Source: Paenimyroides tangerinum (GTDB taxonomy: Bacteria > Bacteroidota > Bacteroidia > Flavobacteriales > Flavobacteriaceae). From it: a stretch of DNA of 64,000 nt. Below are positions 37,765 to 46,892 of the stretch, one piece after another. The position numbers were made by a program, and so were the translations under genes. Within the stretch, counting starts at the first letter, position 1, and each line of letters starts with the position of its first letter. The stretch spans positions 1-64,000 of the forward strand of contig NZ_RQVQ01000010.1 of NCBI RefSeq assembly GCF_003865405.1, read 5' to 3'. Below the pieces are notes generated by a model, which was not told the DNA's origin, did not search any database, and saw only the letters and a list, made by a program, of their open reading frames with translations.

Positions 37765-37794
37765 AAACCAAACTTGAAAAAGTTTGGTTTTTTT
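37765..37794 (+). terminator. terminator of mnmA
   Basis: AAACCAAACTT (37765-37775) pairs perfectly with AAGTTTGGTTT (37780-37790) around a GAAA loop, T run after. Confidence 0.92.
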
Positions 37795-37828
37795 GTATCT
37801 TTCAATTTCCAAATTAATTTAAAAAGAC

Positions 37829-38767
37829 ATGAATAGAATAACACAACTTTTCAATATAAAATATCCAATCATTCAAGGCGGAATGATTTGGAATAGCGGA
37901 TATAAATTGGCAGCAGCAGTTAGTAATGCAGGTGGTTTGGGTTTGATTGGCGCGGGTTCAATGTATCCAGAAGTTTTGCGTGAGCATATCCAAAAATGCA
38001 AGAAAGCAACAGATAAACCTTTTGGGATAAATGTGCCTATGTTATATCCAAATGTTGAAGAGATTTTGAATATTATTATTGAAGAAGGTGTAAAAATTGT
38101 TTTTACATCTGCTGGAAATCCAAAAACATATACCTCATTCCTTAAAGAAAAAGGTTTGACGGTTGTCCATGTCGTAAGTTCTACAAAATTTGCTTTAAAA
38201 GCTCAAGAAGCTGGTGTTGACGCTGTTGTTGCCGAAGGTTTTGAAGCGGGTGGTCACAATGGTCGTGAAGAAACAACAACTTTGACTTTGATTCCAATGG
38301 TAACAAAAGAAGTTTCAATTCCGGTTATCGCAGCAGGTGGAATTGCTACGGGTAAAGGAATGCATGCAGCTATGATTCTTGGTGCAGATGGTGTTCAAAT
38401 GGGAACTCGCTTTGCGATGACTGTTGAAAGTTCAGCTCATGATAATTTTAAAAATCTTCTTGTAGATGTAAAAGAAGGAGATACGCAATTAACTTTGAAA
38501 GAATTGGCACCTGTCCGTTTGATTAAAAATGAATTTTTCAACCAACTTCAAGAGGTTTATAAGAAAGGAGCTTCAATTGATGAATTAAAAGAAGTTTTAG
38601 GACGTGCTCGTGCTAAAAGGGGTATGTTTGAGGGGGATTTGGTTGAAGGTGAGTTGGAAATTGGTCAAATTGTAGGATTAATTTCAGAAATTGAAACTGT
38701 AGCCCGTGTTTTTGAGGGGGTGATTTCAGAATTTAATGAATCTGTTAAAATTGATTTTAAGTTTTAG
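37829..38767 (+). CDS. FMN-dependent nitronate monooxygenase / FabK-like oxidoreductase
   Basis: The 312-residue TIM-barrel flavoprotein has FMN and catalytic motifs of the 2-nitropropane dioxygenase family: IIQGGMIWNSGYKLA, SNAGGLGLIG, GFEAGGHNGREE with the conserved His, IAAGGIATGKGM and ADGVQMGTRFA. This family contains both nitronate monooxygenases and FabK enoyl-ACP reductases; the two are not separable by eye, though the N-terminus and the GAGSM segment also fit FabK. No fatty-acid genes are adjacent. Confidence 0.8.
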   Translation: MNRITQLFNIKYPIIQGGMIWNSGYKLAAAVSNAGGLGLIGAGSMYPEVLREHIQKCKKATDKPFGINVPMLYPNVEEILNIIIEEGVKIVFTSAGNPKTYTSFLKEKGLTVVHVVSSTKFALKAQEAGVDAVVAEGFEAGGHNGREETTTLTLIPMVTKEVSIPVIAAGGIATGKGMHAAMILGADGVQMGTRFAMTVESSAHDNFKNLLVDVKEGDTQLTLKELAPVRLIKNEFFNQLQEVYKKGASIDELKEVLGRARAKRGMFEGDLVEGELEIGQIVGLISEIETVARVFEGVISEFNESVKIDFKF

Positions 38768-38901
38768 AATAAATAAAAACAAAAAAATAACGATAAAAAT
38801 GTGTTTTTATTTTTTTTAACTTCTTTAAATTATGTTATTGTTAATAATATTAAAAAAAAAATAGTTAATTTTATAGAAACGAATAAATAAGAAGATACAA
38901 C

Positions 38902-40809
38902 ATGAGTTATTATAAAATTGGTGACTTAGAACAATATTTTAAACACTATAAAAAATCGGTTAGAGAACCACGTAAATTTTGGGGCAAAATCGCAGAAGAA
39001 AACTTTGTTTGGTACCAAGCTTGGGATAAAGTTTTTGATTTTGATATGGAAAAACACGATATCAAATGGTTTACCGATGGAAAACTAAATATTGTAAAAA
39101 ACTGTATTGATAGACATTTATCAAAAAGAGGTGAAAAAGCAGCATTGATTTTTGAGCCAAATGATATAAACGAGCAAGCGCAAGTAATTTCGTATAACGA
39201 ATTATATGTGCGTGTTGCTAAAATGGCGAACGTTTTAAAATCTCAAGGGATTGAAAAAGGAGATCGCGTTTGTATTTATTTACCTATGATTCCAGAATTA
39301 GCAATTGCTATGTTAGCTTGTGCTCGAATTGGTGCAATTCATTCGGTAATTTTTGCAGGTTTTTCTGCTGAGGCAATTAAAACAAGAGTTGAAGATTGTG
39401 GTGCTAAAATGGTTATTACTTCAGATGGTGGTTTCCGCGGAGCTAAGACAATTCAATTAAAAAATATAGTTGACGACGCAATTAAAGATTTATCTTCGGT
39501 TGAAAAAGTTTTAGTTGTAAAACGTACAAACGAAGCGGTTCAGATGAAAGAAGGACGTGATTTGTGGTTAGCTCCTTTATATGAAGTTGCCGAAGAATCT
39601 AACGTAGCTCAAATTATGGATTCTGAAGACCCGTTGTTTATTTTATATACTTCTGGTTCAACAGGAAAGCCTAAAGGAATGGTTCATACAACGGCTGGTT
39701 ATATGATTCAAACTGCTTATACATTCAATAATGTGTTTGACTATAAAGATGATGATATTTTTTGGTGTACTGCCGATTTAGGTTGGATTACTGGACATTC
39801 ATATATATTGTATGGAGCTTTATTAAACGGAGCAACAACTGTGATGTTTGAAGGAGTTCCGTCATATCCAAATCCTAGTCGTTTTTGGGATATTATCGAT
39901 AAGCACAAAGTAACTCAATTTTATACAGCTCCGACAGCCATTCGTTCGTTAATGACTGAAGATTATTCTTATATTACAGGTCATGATTTAAGTTCATTGA
40001 GAATCTTAGGTTCGGTTGGAGAACCCATTAACGAAGAAGCTTGGCACTGGTTTAACGATTTCGTTGGTAAAAAACGTTGTCCGATTGTTGATACGTGGTG
40101 GCAAACAGAAACAGGAAGTATTTTGATTTCGCCTTTAGCAAATGTAACACCTACAAAACCTACTTATGCAACTTTACCTATGCCTGGGATTCAAACGGTT
40201 TTGATGGATGAATTGCATAACGAAATTACAGGTAATCAAGTAATGGGTTCGTTATGTATCAAATTCCCTTGGCCTTCAATGGCTCGTACGATTTGGAATG
40301 ACCACGAAAGATACGTTCAAACTTATTTTTCAGATTTTCCAGGTTGCTATTTTACAGGAGATGGTGCATTAAGAGATGAAGTTGGATATTACAGAATCAC
40401 TGGTAGAACAGATGATGTTGTAATTGTTTCTGGACATAATATTGGAACAGCGCCGATTGAAGATGCTATCAATCAACATCCAGCAGTTGCAGAAAGTGCT
40501 GTTGTTGGTTATAATCACGATATTAAAGGAAATGGGCTCTATGGTTTCATTACTTTGAAAGTGGAAGGTACAACGCGTGACCGTGAAAATGTGAAAAAAG
40601 AAATCAATCAATTAATCACTTCACATTACGGACCTATTGGAAAATTGGATAAAATTCAGTTTGTGGAAGGTTTGCCTAAAACGCGTTCTGGTAAAATTTT
40701 ACGTCGCTTATTACGTTCAATTGCAACCAACCGTTTAGATACTTTTGGAGATACTTCAACGATGATTAATCCTGAAGTTGTTCAAGGAATTATCGATGAA
40801 AGACAATAA
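38902..40809 (+). CDS. acs: acetyl-CoA synthetase
   Basis: The 635-residue adenylate-forming enzyme activates acetate to acetyl-CoA. It has the P-loop-like YTSGSTGKPKGMVH, DLGWITGHSYI, the TWWQTETG core motif, the hinge and loop YRITGRTDDVVIVSGHNIG, and C-terminal KTRSGKILRRLLR, in which the last Lys is the regulatory acetylation site in other Acs proteins. Length is normal. It is monocistronic, with 134 A+T-rich bases upstream in which I found no exact promoter element. Confidence 0.94.
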   Translation: MSYYKIGDLEQYFKHYKKSVREPRKFWGKIAEENFVWYQAWDKVFDFDMEKHDIKWFTDGKLNIVKNCIDRHLSKRGEKAALIFEPNDINEQAQVISYNELYVRVAKMANVLKSQGIEKGDRVCIYLPMIPELAIAMLACARIGAIHSVIFAGFSAEAIKTRVEDCGAKMVITSDGGFRGAKTIQLKNIVDDAIKDLSSVEKVLVVKRTNEAVQMKEGRDLWLAPLYEVAEESNVAQIMDSEDPLFILYTSGSTGKPKGMVHTTAGYMIQTAYTFNNVFDYKDDDIFWCTADLGWITGHSYILYGALLNGATTVMFEGVPSYPNPSRFWDIIDKHKVTQFYTAPTAIRSLMTEDYSYITGHDLSSLRILGSVGEPINEEAWHWFNDFVGKKRCPIVDTWWQTETGSILISPLANVTPTKPTYATLPMPGIQTVLMDELHNEITGNQVMGSLCIKFPWPSMARTIWNDHERYVQTYFSDFPGCYFTGDGALRDEVGYYRITGRTDDVVIVSGHNIGTAPIEDAINQHPAVAESAVVGYNHDIKGNGLYGFITLKVEGTTRDRENVKKEINQLITSHYGPIGKLDKIQFVEGLPKTRSGKILRRLLRSIATNRLDTFGDTSTMINPEVVQGIIDERQ

Positions 40810-40814
40810 TATTT

Positions 40815-40840
40815 AATCCCAGTGAAAGCTGGGATTTTTT
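40815..40840 (+). terminator. terminator of acs
   Basis: AATCCCAG (40815-40822) pairs with CTGGGATT (40829-40836), followed by T to 40840. Confidence 0.9.
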
Positions 40841-40882
40841 GTTTTATAAAGGCTAATTATGTATTTTTGATAAAAACTAAAA

Positions 40883-41500
40883 ATGGAATCTTTTTCTAAT
40901 CAAACAATTAATTTTAACGAACTTCCCGATTATAAAAAAACGGAATTAACTCCGATTGCAAAACGCTATAAAAAAGTATTGCTTTTCAATTTAATCGTTT
41001 CGACTGTTATTATTTTTGGAATCGCTGTTGCTGTTTCTATTCTGTTTCTTGATCAATTTTCTTGGATTTACAAAGGAATTGCTCTGGCGATTTTGTTTTT
41101 AATAATAATGATTTCAAATGTCTTTTCTTTAATCGCATTTAAAAGAAAAAGTTTTGCTTTCAGAGAACAAGACGTGATTTATTGTTCTGGAGTTTTGTCC
41201 ATTTCGTATGAAATTGTTCCTTATAACCGTTTGCAACATGTTGTTTTAAAGCAAGGTTGGCTTTCTCGTTTTTTAGGATTAGCAACGATTGAGTGTTATA
41301 CTGCGGCAAGTAGTAATAACGAAGTTGCGATTCCAGGTTTAGAATTGGATCAAGCAGAAAAAATAAAGAATTTGTTATTAAATAAAATCAATCAAGTCGA
41401 GTTAAAAGAAACTTCAGATAATGAAGACGCTAGTAATGATGATATAAATAGTAATTCAATTTCTACTGACCAAAATTTAGAAGAAAATGCTACAAATTGA
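40883..41500 (+). CDS. PH-domain (bPH2) membrane protein, YdbS-like
   Basis: The 205-residue protein has two transmembrane helices (about 30-75) and a bacterial PH domain of the YdbS type (FREQDVIYCSGVLSISYEIVPYNRLQHVVLKQGWLSRFLGLATIECYTA), then an acidic Asn/Asp-rich tail. In Bacillus, YdbS and YdbT form a pair linked to resistance against certain peptides from competitors. The 3' end overlaps the next gene by 14 bases, so they are one operon and probably one complex. Confidence 0.8.
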   Translation: MESFSNQTINFNELPDYKKTELTPIAKRYKKVLLFNLIVSTVIIFGIAVAVSILFLDQFSWIYKGIALAILFLIIMISNVFSLIAFKRKSFAFREQDVIYCSGVLSISYEIVPYNRLQHVVLKQGWLSRFLGLATIECYTAASSNNEVAIPGLELDQAEKIKNLLLNKINQVELKETSDNEDASNDDINSNSISTDQNLEENATN

Positions 41501-43007
41501 TTTGAACCAGCCACAAAGGCAATCCAAAAAAGGTTTGGCAATTATTTTCTTTAATGTTGTAAAACCTTTTGTAAAATCGTTTTTACCAATTGTTTTGATT
41601 TTATTCTTTCGAGATGACGAATCAAGTAAATTTTTTAAAATTTCTTTAATATTAGGAAGCGCTTTTCTTTTGATTTCGATATTGAGTGTGTTGAATTTTT
41701 TGTACTTCAAATTTTATATCAATTCAGATTCTAATGAATTTATTATTGAAAAAGGTTGGCTAAATAAATCGAAAACCGTTGTTAAATTTGATAAAATTCA
41801 ACAAGTAAATTTAAATCAAAATTTTTTACACAAACTGTTAAATCTATATTCTGTAGAAGTTGAAACAGCTGGTTCATCAAAAACCGAAGGTAAAATTTAC
41901 GCAGTCTCTGGTGATGTGGCGCATGTTTTAAAATTGAAATTATTAGAAAAAGATAAAACGATTAATGAATATCTTCAAATAGATTCAAATCCTATTGAAA
42001 ACCAAACAATCGTAAATCAACCGAAAAAGAAGTTTATTGAAATTTCACTTTCTAGTTTGGTAAAAGTTGGAATAACAAGAAATTATCTTCAAACGTTTTC
42101 ACTGCTTTTTGTTATTTTAATTCAAGTTGTCGAAAAAATTCAAGACTATTATCGCGACGAAGAGATCAATGTATATTCTCAATTTGGTGATTATGCAGAG
42201 AAAAATATTTCCTTGATGTTGTTGCCTTTTTTCATTGTCGGAATTTTCTTGTTAGTATTAATCATTAATTTGGTTCGAACTTTATTGAAGTATTATAATT
42301 ATAAAATCGATGTGGTAAATCGAAAATTATTTATTTCATACGGACTTTTCGAAACAAAAAACACCATTATTAAGTCGCAACGTGTTCAAATTTTAAAAAT
42401 AACGCAGAATTATTTTCAGAAGTTGCTTAACGTATTGATGTTAAAAATTTTACAAACAGATTCCGATGAGAATACGTCCAAAAAAGGAATTGGAATCGAT
42501 ATTCCTGGAGTAAATAAATCTGAAAAAGAAGCGATTGTTGACCAAATTTTCAAGAAAGAAATCCAACTAGAAAACGGAATCAAACCAAGTATTCGTAAAT
42601 TTGTGGTTCATTTTATTTGGTTTAGTATTTTTCCATCGATGGTTTATTTCGGAATTGCTTGGTTTCAGTTCGAAGAAATTTATATTTTTCTAACGATTCC
42701 ACTTTTTTTGATTACTGCTTTATATCAATGGATAACTTACAAAAATGCTTTTTTCTATTTTACCGAACATTTTATTGTTCAGAAAAGTGGTTTTTGGGAT
42801 GTGACTTATAGTATAATTGAACCTCATAAAATTCAAAAAATAAAAACTTATCAGCGCATTTGGCATTTGAACTTAAACTTAGGAAGCGTTGTTTTATATA
42901 CAGCTGGAGGTTTTTTGAGTTTTTCGATTGCTGATGAAGTTGAAATTCGTAACCGAGTTAATTTTTGGTTATATAACATTGAAAAACAAAATTTAAATTG
43001 GATGTAA
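41487..43007 (+). CDS. PH-domain (bPH2) membrane protein, YdbT-like
   Basis: The 506-residue membrane protein has three bPH2 repeats, each preceded by a pair of transmembrane helices: FIIEKGWLNKSKTVVKFDKIQQVNLNQ, LFISYGLFETKNTIIKSQRVQILKITQ and FIVQKSGFWDVTYSIIEPHKIQKIKTYQ. This is the layout of YdbT. Its function is unknown beyond envelope protection in Bacillus. It overlaps the YdbS-like gene at its start and ends in a TAATG overlap with the alpha/beta-hydrolase gene. Confidence 0.8.
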   Translation: MLQIDLNQPQRQSKKGLAIIFFNVVKPFVKSFLPIVLILFFRDDESSKFFKISLILGSAFLLISILSVLNFLYFKFYINSDSNEFIIEKGWLNKSKTVVKFDKIQQVNLNQNFLHKLLNLYSVEVETAGSSKTEGKIYAVSGDVAHVLKLKLLEKDKTINEYLQIDSNPIENQTIVNQPKKKFIEISLSSLVKVGITRNYLQTFSLLFVILIQVVEKIQDYYRDEEINVYSQFGDYAEKNISLMLLPFFIVGIFLLVLIINLVRTLLKYYNYKIDVVNRKLFISYGLFETKNTIIKSQRVQILKITQNYFQKLLNVLMLKILQTDSDENTSKKGIGIDIPGVNKSEKEAIVDQIFKKEIQLENGIKPSIRKFVVHFIWFSIFPSMVYFGIAWFQFEEIYIFLTIPLFLITALYQWITYKNAFFYFTEHFIVQKSGFWDVTYSIIEPHKIQKIKTYQRIWHLNLNLGSVVLYTAGGFLSFSIADEVEIRNRVNFWLYNIEKQNLNWM

Positions 43008-43777
43008 TGCAGATTGAAGAAAATCATATTTTAATACAAAATAGTTCTATTTATTATAAAAAAGTAACGTCTCAAAATGCTACGAATACTTTGATTTTAT
43101 TACATGATTCGTTGGGTTGTACGGTTCTTTGGCGCGATTGGTTAGATATTTTAGCTCAAGAACTAAACGTTTCTGTTTTGAGTTATGACCGTCGTGGTTA
43201 CGGAAAATCATCAAATTATACCGTTCCACGTCCAATCAATTATTTAGAGCAAGAAGCTCAGATTTTAGATGAATTAATTGAGAAATTAGAACTTAAAAAT
43301 GTGCATCTTTTTGGATTTTCGGACGGAGCAAGCGTAGCAACTATTTATGCAGGAATGTTTCCTGATAAGATTCATTCATTAACTATTGAAGGAGTTCATG
43401 TTTTGATTGAACAAGAAACATTAGCAGGAATTCGTCAAGCAAAACATACATTAGAAACGACTCAAATTGCAAAAGTTTTAGAAAAATATCATGGAGATAA
43501 AGTAATGGATTTATATTTGGCTTGGACAGAAACCTGGGTGAGCGAATCGCATCAATCGTGGAATATTGAACATTTTATTCCACAGATAAAAGCTCCGATT
43601 TTAGTTTTCCAAGGAGAATTTGATGAATTTGGTACTGCTGCTCAAATGGATGCTTTTGACAAAGCTCCAAAGGCTGAAAAATATTGGGTTTTAGGTGCTG
43701 GGCATACAGCTCATAAAGAAAAGAAAGAAGAAGTATTTGAAAAAGTTACTTCGTTTATCAAACAACATTTGGTTTAA
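43007..43777 (+). CDS. alpha/beta hydrolase in the menaquinone operon
   Basis: The 256-residue cytoplasmic protein has the hydrolase pattern: oxyanion loop ILLHDSLG, YDRRGYGKS, nucleophile elbow GFSDGAS, acid in FQGEFDEFG, and catalytic His in GAGHTAHKE. It precedes menA with no gap (stop 43777, next ATG 43778), so it could be a MenH-type enzyme (SHCHC synthase), but it lacks a clear MenH signature that I know, so the role is inference. ATG 43007 (in a TAATG overlap) is preferred over ATG 42998 inside the previous gene. Confidence 0.75.
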   Translation: MQIEENHILIQNSSIYYKKVTSQNATNTLILLHDSLGCTVLWRDWLDILAQELNVSVLSYDRRGYGKSSNYTVPRPINYLEQEAQILDELIEKLELKNVHLFGFSDGASVATIYAGMFPDKIHSLTIEGVHVLIEQETLAGIRQAKHTLETTQIAKVLEKYHGDKVMDLYLAWTETWVSESHQSWNIEHFIPQIKAPILVFQGEFDEFGTAAQMDAFDKAPKAEKYWVLGAGHTAHKEKKEEVFEKVTSFIKQHLV

Positions 43778-44683
43778 ATGAAAAAGTGGATTAAAGCGGC
43801 ACGTTTGCGAACATTGCCTTTGTCAATATCTGGAATTTTTGTTGGAAGTGCTTGTGCTTATCAATCGTATCATAATCAATGGAATTATTGGTTAATTTTC
43901 GGATTATGTTTCTTAACGACTTTATTTTTTCAGGTTTTGTCTAATTATGCTAATGATTACGGTGATGCAGTTAAAGGGACAGATAATGAAAATAGAGTAG
44001 GACCGAAACGTGCAATCCAGAGTGGAGAAATTACTAAATCTCAAATGAAAACGGCGATTATTATAACTTCTGTTTTGTCTTTACTTTCTTCTGTCGGTGT
44101 TATTTATGCTTCATTTGGTAGTGAAAATTTTATTCAAGCAACAATTTATTTGATTCTTGCTATTGCTTGTGTTGGAGCTGCAATTAAATATACGGTCGGT
44201 AATTCAGCTTACGGTTATCGTGGATTAGGCGATGTTTTTGTGTTTATTTTCTTTGGATTGGTGAGTACTTTGGGTTCGTATTATTTATACGGGCACTCGT
44301 TTGATTTCACCGTTTTACTTCCTGGAATTGCGATTGGTTTGTTGAGTATGGCGGTTTTGAATATGAATAATATGCGTGATATAGAAAACGATGCGGCAAT
44401 GGGAAAAAATACTATTGTTGTGAAATTAGGTTTCAATAAAGCTCGTATGTATCATTTCTATTTGATTGTCTTAGCTGTAATTGCACTAAATTCATTTGCT
44501 TTAGAAAAAGGATTTAAATGGTATCAGTTTGCCTTTGTTTTTGGGTTTATTCCTTTGTTAAAGAATCTAAAAGTGGTCAACACAGTGACTAATCCCAGAA
44601 GTTTGGATCCAGAGTTAAAACGTTTATCATTAACTACTTTTTTAATATCTTTACTATTATCTATTGCTTTAATCTTAATGTAA
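43778..44683 (+). CDS. menA: 1,4-dihydroxy-2-naphthoate polyprenyltransferase
   Basis: The 301-residue membrane prenyltransferase joins a polyprenyl chain to dihydroxynaphthoate, forming demethylmenaquinone. UbiA-family Asp motifs are present: NYANDYGDAVKGTDN (first) and NNMRDIENDAAMGKNT (second), with about eight transmembrane helices. Start follows the stop of the hydrolase gene directly; a metallo-hydrolase gene follows after 7 bases, and menC comes next. Confidence 0.92.
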   Translation: MKKWIKAARLRTLPLSISGIFVGSACAYQSYHNQWNYWLIFGLCFLTTLFFQVLSNYANDYGDAVKGTDNENRVGPKRAIQSGEITKSQMKTAIIITSVLSLLSSVGVIYASFGSENFIQATIYLILAIACVGAAIKYTVGNSAYGYRGLGDVFVFIFFGLVSTLGSYYLYGHSFDFTVLLPGIAIGLLSMAVLNMNNMRDIENDAAMGKNTIVVKLGFNKARMYHFYLIVLAVIALNSFALEKGFKWYQFAFVFGFIPLLKNLKVVNTVTNPRSLDPELKRLSLTTFLISLLLSIALILM

Positions 44684-44690
44684 AAAATAT

Positions 44691-45371
44691 ATGAAAATTA
44701 CTTATTTAGGACACGCTTCTTTAGCTATTGAAGTTACAGGAAAAAATATTATTGTAGATCCGTTTATTTCTGCTAATGAATTAGCATCTCATATCGATGT
44801 AAATGCTTTAAAAGCCGATTATATTTTGATAACACACGCTCACGGAGATCATATTTTAGATGTTGAAACGATTGCTAAAAACAATCCAAATGCAGTTATA
44901 GTTTCAAATGCAGAAATTGCTGGTCATTACGAAGCTAAAGGTTTTAATTCACATCCGATGAATCACGGTGGTTCTTGGAATTTTGATTTCGGAACGGTTA
45001 AATATGTAAATGCCATTCATTCTTCTTCATTTCCAGATGGTTCTTACGGAGGTCAACCTGGTGGTTTTGTAATAAGTGCGAATAATAAGAATGTTTATAT
45101 TGCTGGAGATACTGCTTTAACACAGGATATGAAATTGATTCCATTGCGTACCAAATTAGATTTAGCTGTTTTACCGATTGGAAGTAATTTTACTATGGAT
45201 GTTGAAGACGCTGCGATTGCTGCCGAATTTTTACAAGTTAATAAAGTTTTAGGTTATCATTTTGATACGTTTGGATACATTAAAATCCATCACGAAACTT
45301 CAAAAGAACGTTTTGCAAATCACAATAAACAACTGATTTTATTAGAAATTGGTTCGTCAATAGAAATTTAA
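44691..45371 (+). CDS. metal-dependent hydrolase, UPF0173 (metallo-beta-lactamase fold)
   Basis: The 226-residue protein has the MBL-fold metal motif THAHGDHILD, then NHGGSWNFDFG, VYIAGDTALTQDMK and the final HFDTFGYIKIHH, all typical of the UPF0173 hydrolases. Its substrate is unknown. It follows menA by 7 bases and may be a passenger in the menaquinone operon. A terminator-like hairpin separates it from menC. Confidence 0.85.
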   Translation: MKITYLGHASLAIEVTGKNIIVDPFISANELASHIDVNALKADYILITHAHGDHILDVETIAKNNPNAVIVSNAEIAGHYEAKGFNSHPMNHGGSWNFDFGTVKYVNAIHSSSFPDGSYGGQPGGFVISANNKNVYIAGDTALTQDMKLIPLRTKLDLAVLPIGSNFTMDVEDAAIAAEFLQVNKVLGYHFDTFGYIKIHHETSKERFANHNKQLILLEIGSSIEI

Positions 45372-45374
45372 TTT

Positions 45375-45398
45375 AAAGCTTCGAAAGAAGCTTTTTTT
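45375..45398 (+). terminator. hairpin with T run directly before menC
   Basis: AAAGCTTC (45375-45382) pairs with GAAGCTTT (45387-45394) around a GAAA loop; T run ends at 45398, one base before an ATG in the menC frame. It could end the upstream operon or attenuate read-through into menC. Confidence 0.85.
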
Positions 45399-45410
45399 AT
45401 GAAATTATAT

Positions 45411-46475
45411 ATGAAAGCTACCGTTAAAAAATATATTTTAAACTTTAAACAAGCATCAGGAACTTCTCGTGGTGTGATGACAGAAAAGGAAACTTGGTTT
45501 CTGATTTTAGAAAATGAAGGTAAAAAAGGAATAGGAGAATGCTGTATTTTTAGAGGTTTATCTTATGATGATCGTTTAGATTATTCGGACAAGTTAAATG
45601 AAGTTTGTCAATGGATTAAAGCTGGTAAAAAGGCTGATGAACTTTGGGAAATGTTACGAGATTGGCCTTCGATTCAATTTGGTGTGGAGCAAGCTTTTTT
45701 ATCTTTAGAAAGCACAAATCCTTTTGTTTTATTTCCAAGTCGATTTACAAATTCTCAGGCTGCAATTCCAATAAATGGATTGGTATGGATGGGAAACAAA
45801 GAGTTTATGAAAGCTCAAATTGATGATAAGCTTTCGAATGGTTTTGATTGTATAAAACTTAAAATTGGAGCTATTAATTTTGATGAAGAATTGGATTTAA
45901 TTCGATACATTCGTAGTAATTATTCTAAAGAAATTGTTGAGATTCGTGTAGATGCTAACGGAGGATTTAGTTCGATTGAAGCTTTATATAAATTAACCCA
46001 ATTGGCTGAATTAGATTTACATAGTATTGAACAACCTATTAAAAAAATTCAATATGACAGTATGTCAGAGCTTTGTAGAATAACACCTTTGCCAATCGCA
46101 TTAGATGAAGAGTTAATCGGGGTTGTAAATTTGAACGATAAAGAAAATCTATTGGATAAAATTATGCCTCAATATATCATTTTAAAGCCGAGTTTGGTAG
46201 GAGGTTTTAAAGGTTCTCAAGAATGGATTCGATTAGCTGAAGAGCGAAATATTGGATGGTGGATAACTTCTGCTTTAGAAAGTAACATTGGTTTAAATGC
46301 TATTGCACAGTGGACATATAATTTAGAATCGACTATGTTACAAGGTTTAGGAACTGGTGCTTTATTTACGAATAATTTTAGTTCGCCTTTAATTGTAAAA
46401 AACGGACATTTATGGTATGATGATAGTCTAAAATGGGATTTGGATTTTAATTTATTCGATGATTTTATTGTTTAG
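45411..46475 (+). CDS. menC: o-succinylbenzoate synthase (enolase superfamily)
   Basis: The 354-residue enzyme dehydrates SHCHC to o-succinylbenzoate in menaquinone synthesis. Enolase-superfamily motifs: CIKLKIGAIN with the catalytic Lys, EIRVDANGG (metal Asp), HSIEQPIKK (metal Glu), LDEELIG (metal acid) and ILKPSLVGGF (second Lys). An ATG at 45399 in the same frame would add MKLY but abuts the terminator T run; ATG 45411 is preferred. The hairpin before it leaves open whether it has its own promoter. Confidence 0.88.
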   Translation: MKATVKKYILNFKQASGTSRGVMTEKETWFLILENEGKKGIGECCIFRGLSYDDRLDYSDKLNEVCQWIKAGKKADELWEMLRDWPSIQFGVEQAFLSLESTNPFVLFPSRFTNSQAAIPINGLVWMGNKEFMKAQIDDKLSNGFDCIKLKIGAINFDEELDLIRYIRSNYSKEIVEIRVDANGGFSSIEALYKLTQLAELDLHSIEQPIKKIQYDSMSELCRITPLPIALDEELIGVVNLNDKENLLDKIMPQYIILKPSLVGGFKGSQEWIRLAEERNIGWWITSALESNIGLNAIAQWTYNLESTMLQGLGTGALFTNNFSSPLIVKNGHLWYDDSLKWDLDFNLFDDFIV

Positions 46476-46710
46476 TAAATGTAGATTTTAACAGTTTGTA
46501 ACATTGTGTCTGTTTTATTTAGAAAATATTTAGATTTTTTTTTGTTTTTATAATAAATAATGATACATTTGATATGCGTTGAGTTTATGTTAAATTTATT
46601 CAAAAATGGTTTTACGGGCATTTAACTATTGAATTGTAAATTTAATTAAGAGTATAAATCAATGTGGTAATTTTTTTTTACGTCTTTTATAAATTAGAAA
46701 AATTAGATCG
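46476..46710. other. A+T-rich gene-free stretch after menC
   Basis: No convincing gene. An eight-codon reading frame at 46606-46632 (MVLRAFNY) is the only short frame that stands out, and nothing supports its translation. Confidence 0.35.
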
Positions 46711-46849
46711 TATTTTTGTTGTTTTGTTGATTATCACACAAAGTTTATCTTTTTTAGAACTCAATGTTTCATTATCAACCACTATAGGTATTGCTATGAA
46801 ATCTTAATAGATAATGGATAAAAATCTCGCGAAAAAGCGAGATTTTTTT
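46711..46849 (+). ncRNA. candidate short transcript between menC and ssrA
   Basis: A consensus -7 element TATTTTTG (46711-46718) is followed by about 125 bases and a perfect terminator (AAAATCTCGC at 46821-46830 with GCGAGATTTT at 46837-46846, T run). The stretch has no gene, only a seven-residue frame MFHYQPL (46764-46787). It could be a small RNA or a short leader-type transcript. No homology is claimed. Confidence 0.35.
46821..46849 (+). terminator. terminator upstream of ssrA
   Basis: Perfect 10-bp stem with six-base loop and T7. There is no annotated gene for it to end except menC, 345 bases upstream, or the candidate short transcript. Confidence 0.88.
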
Positions 46850-46872
46850 ATTTAAAAACCAAAGATATTCTA

Positions 46873-46880
46873 TATATTTG
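46873..46880 (+). promoter_or_regulatory. -7 promoter element of ssrA
   Basis: TATATTTG matches TAnnTTTG, ending 12 bases before the mature 5' end of tmRNA. Confidence 0.65.
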
Positions 46881-46892
46881 CAACCTACTTCT

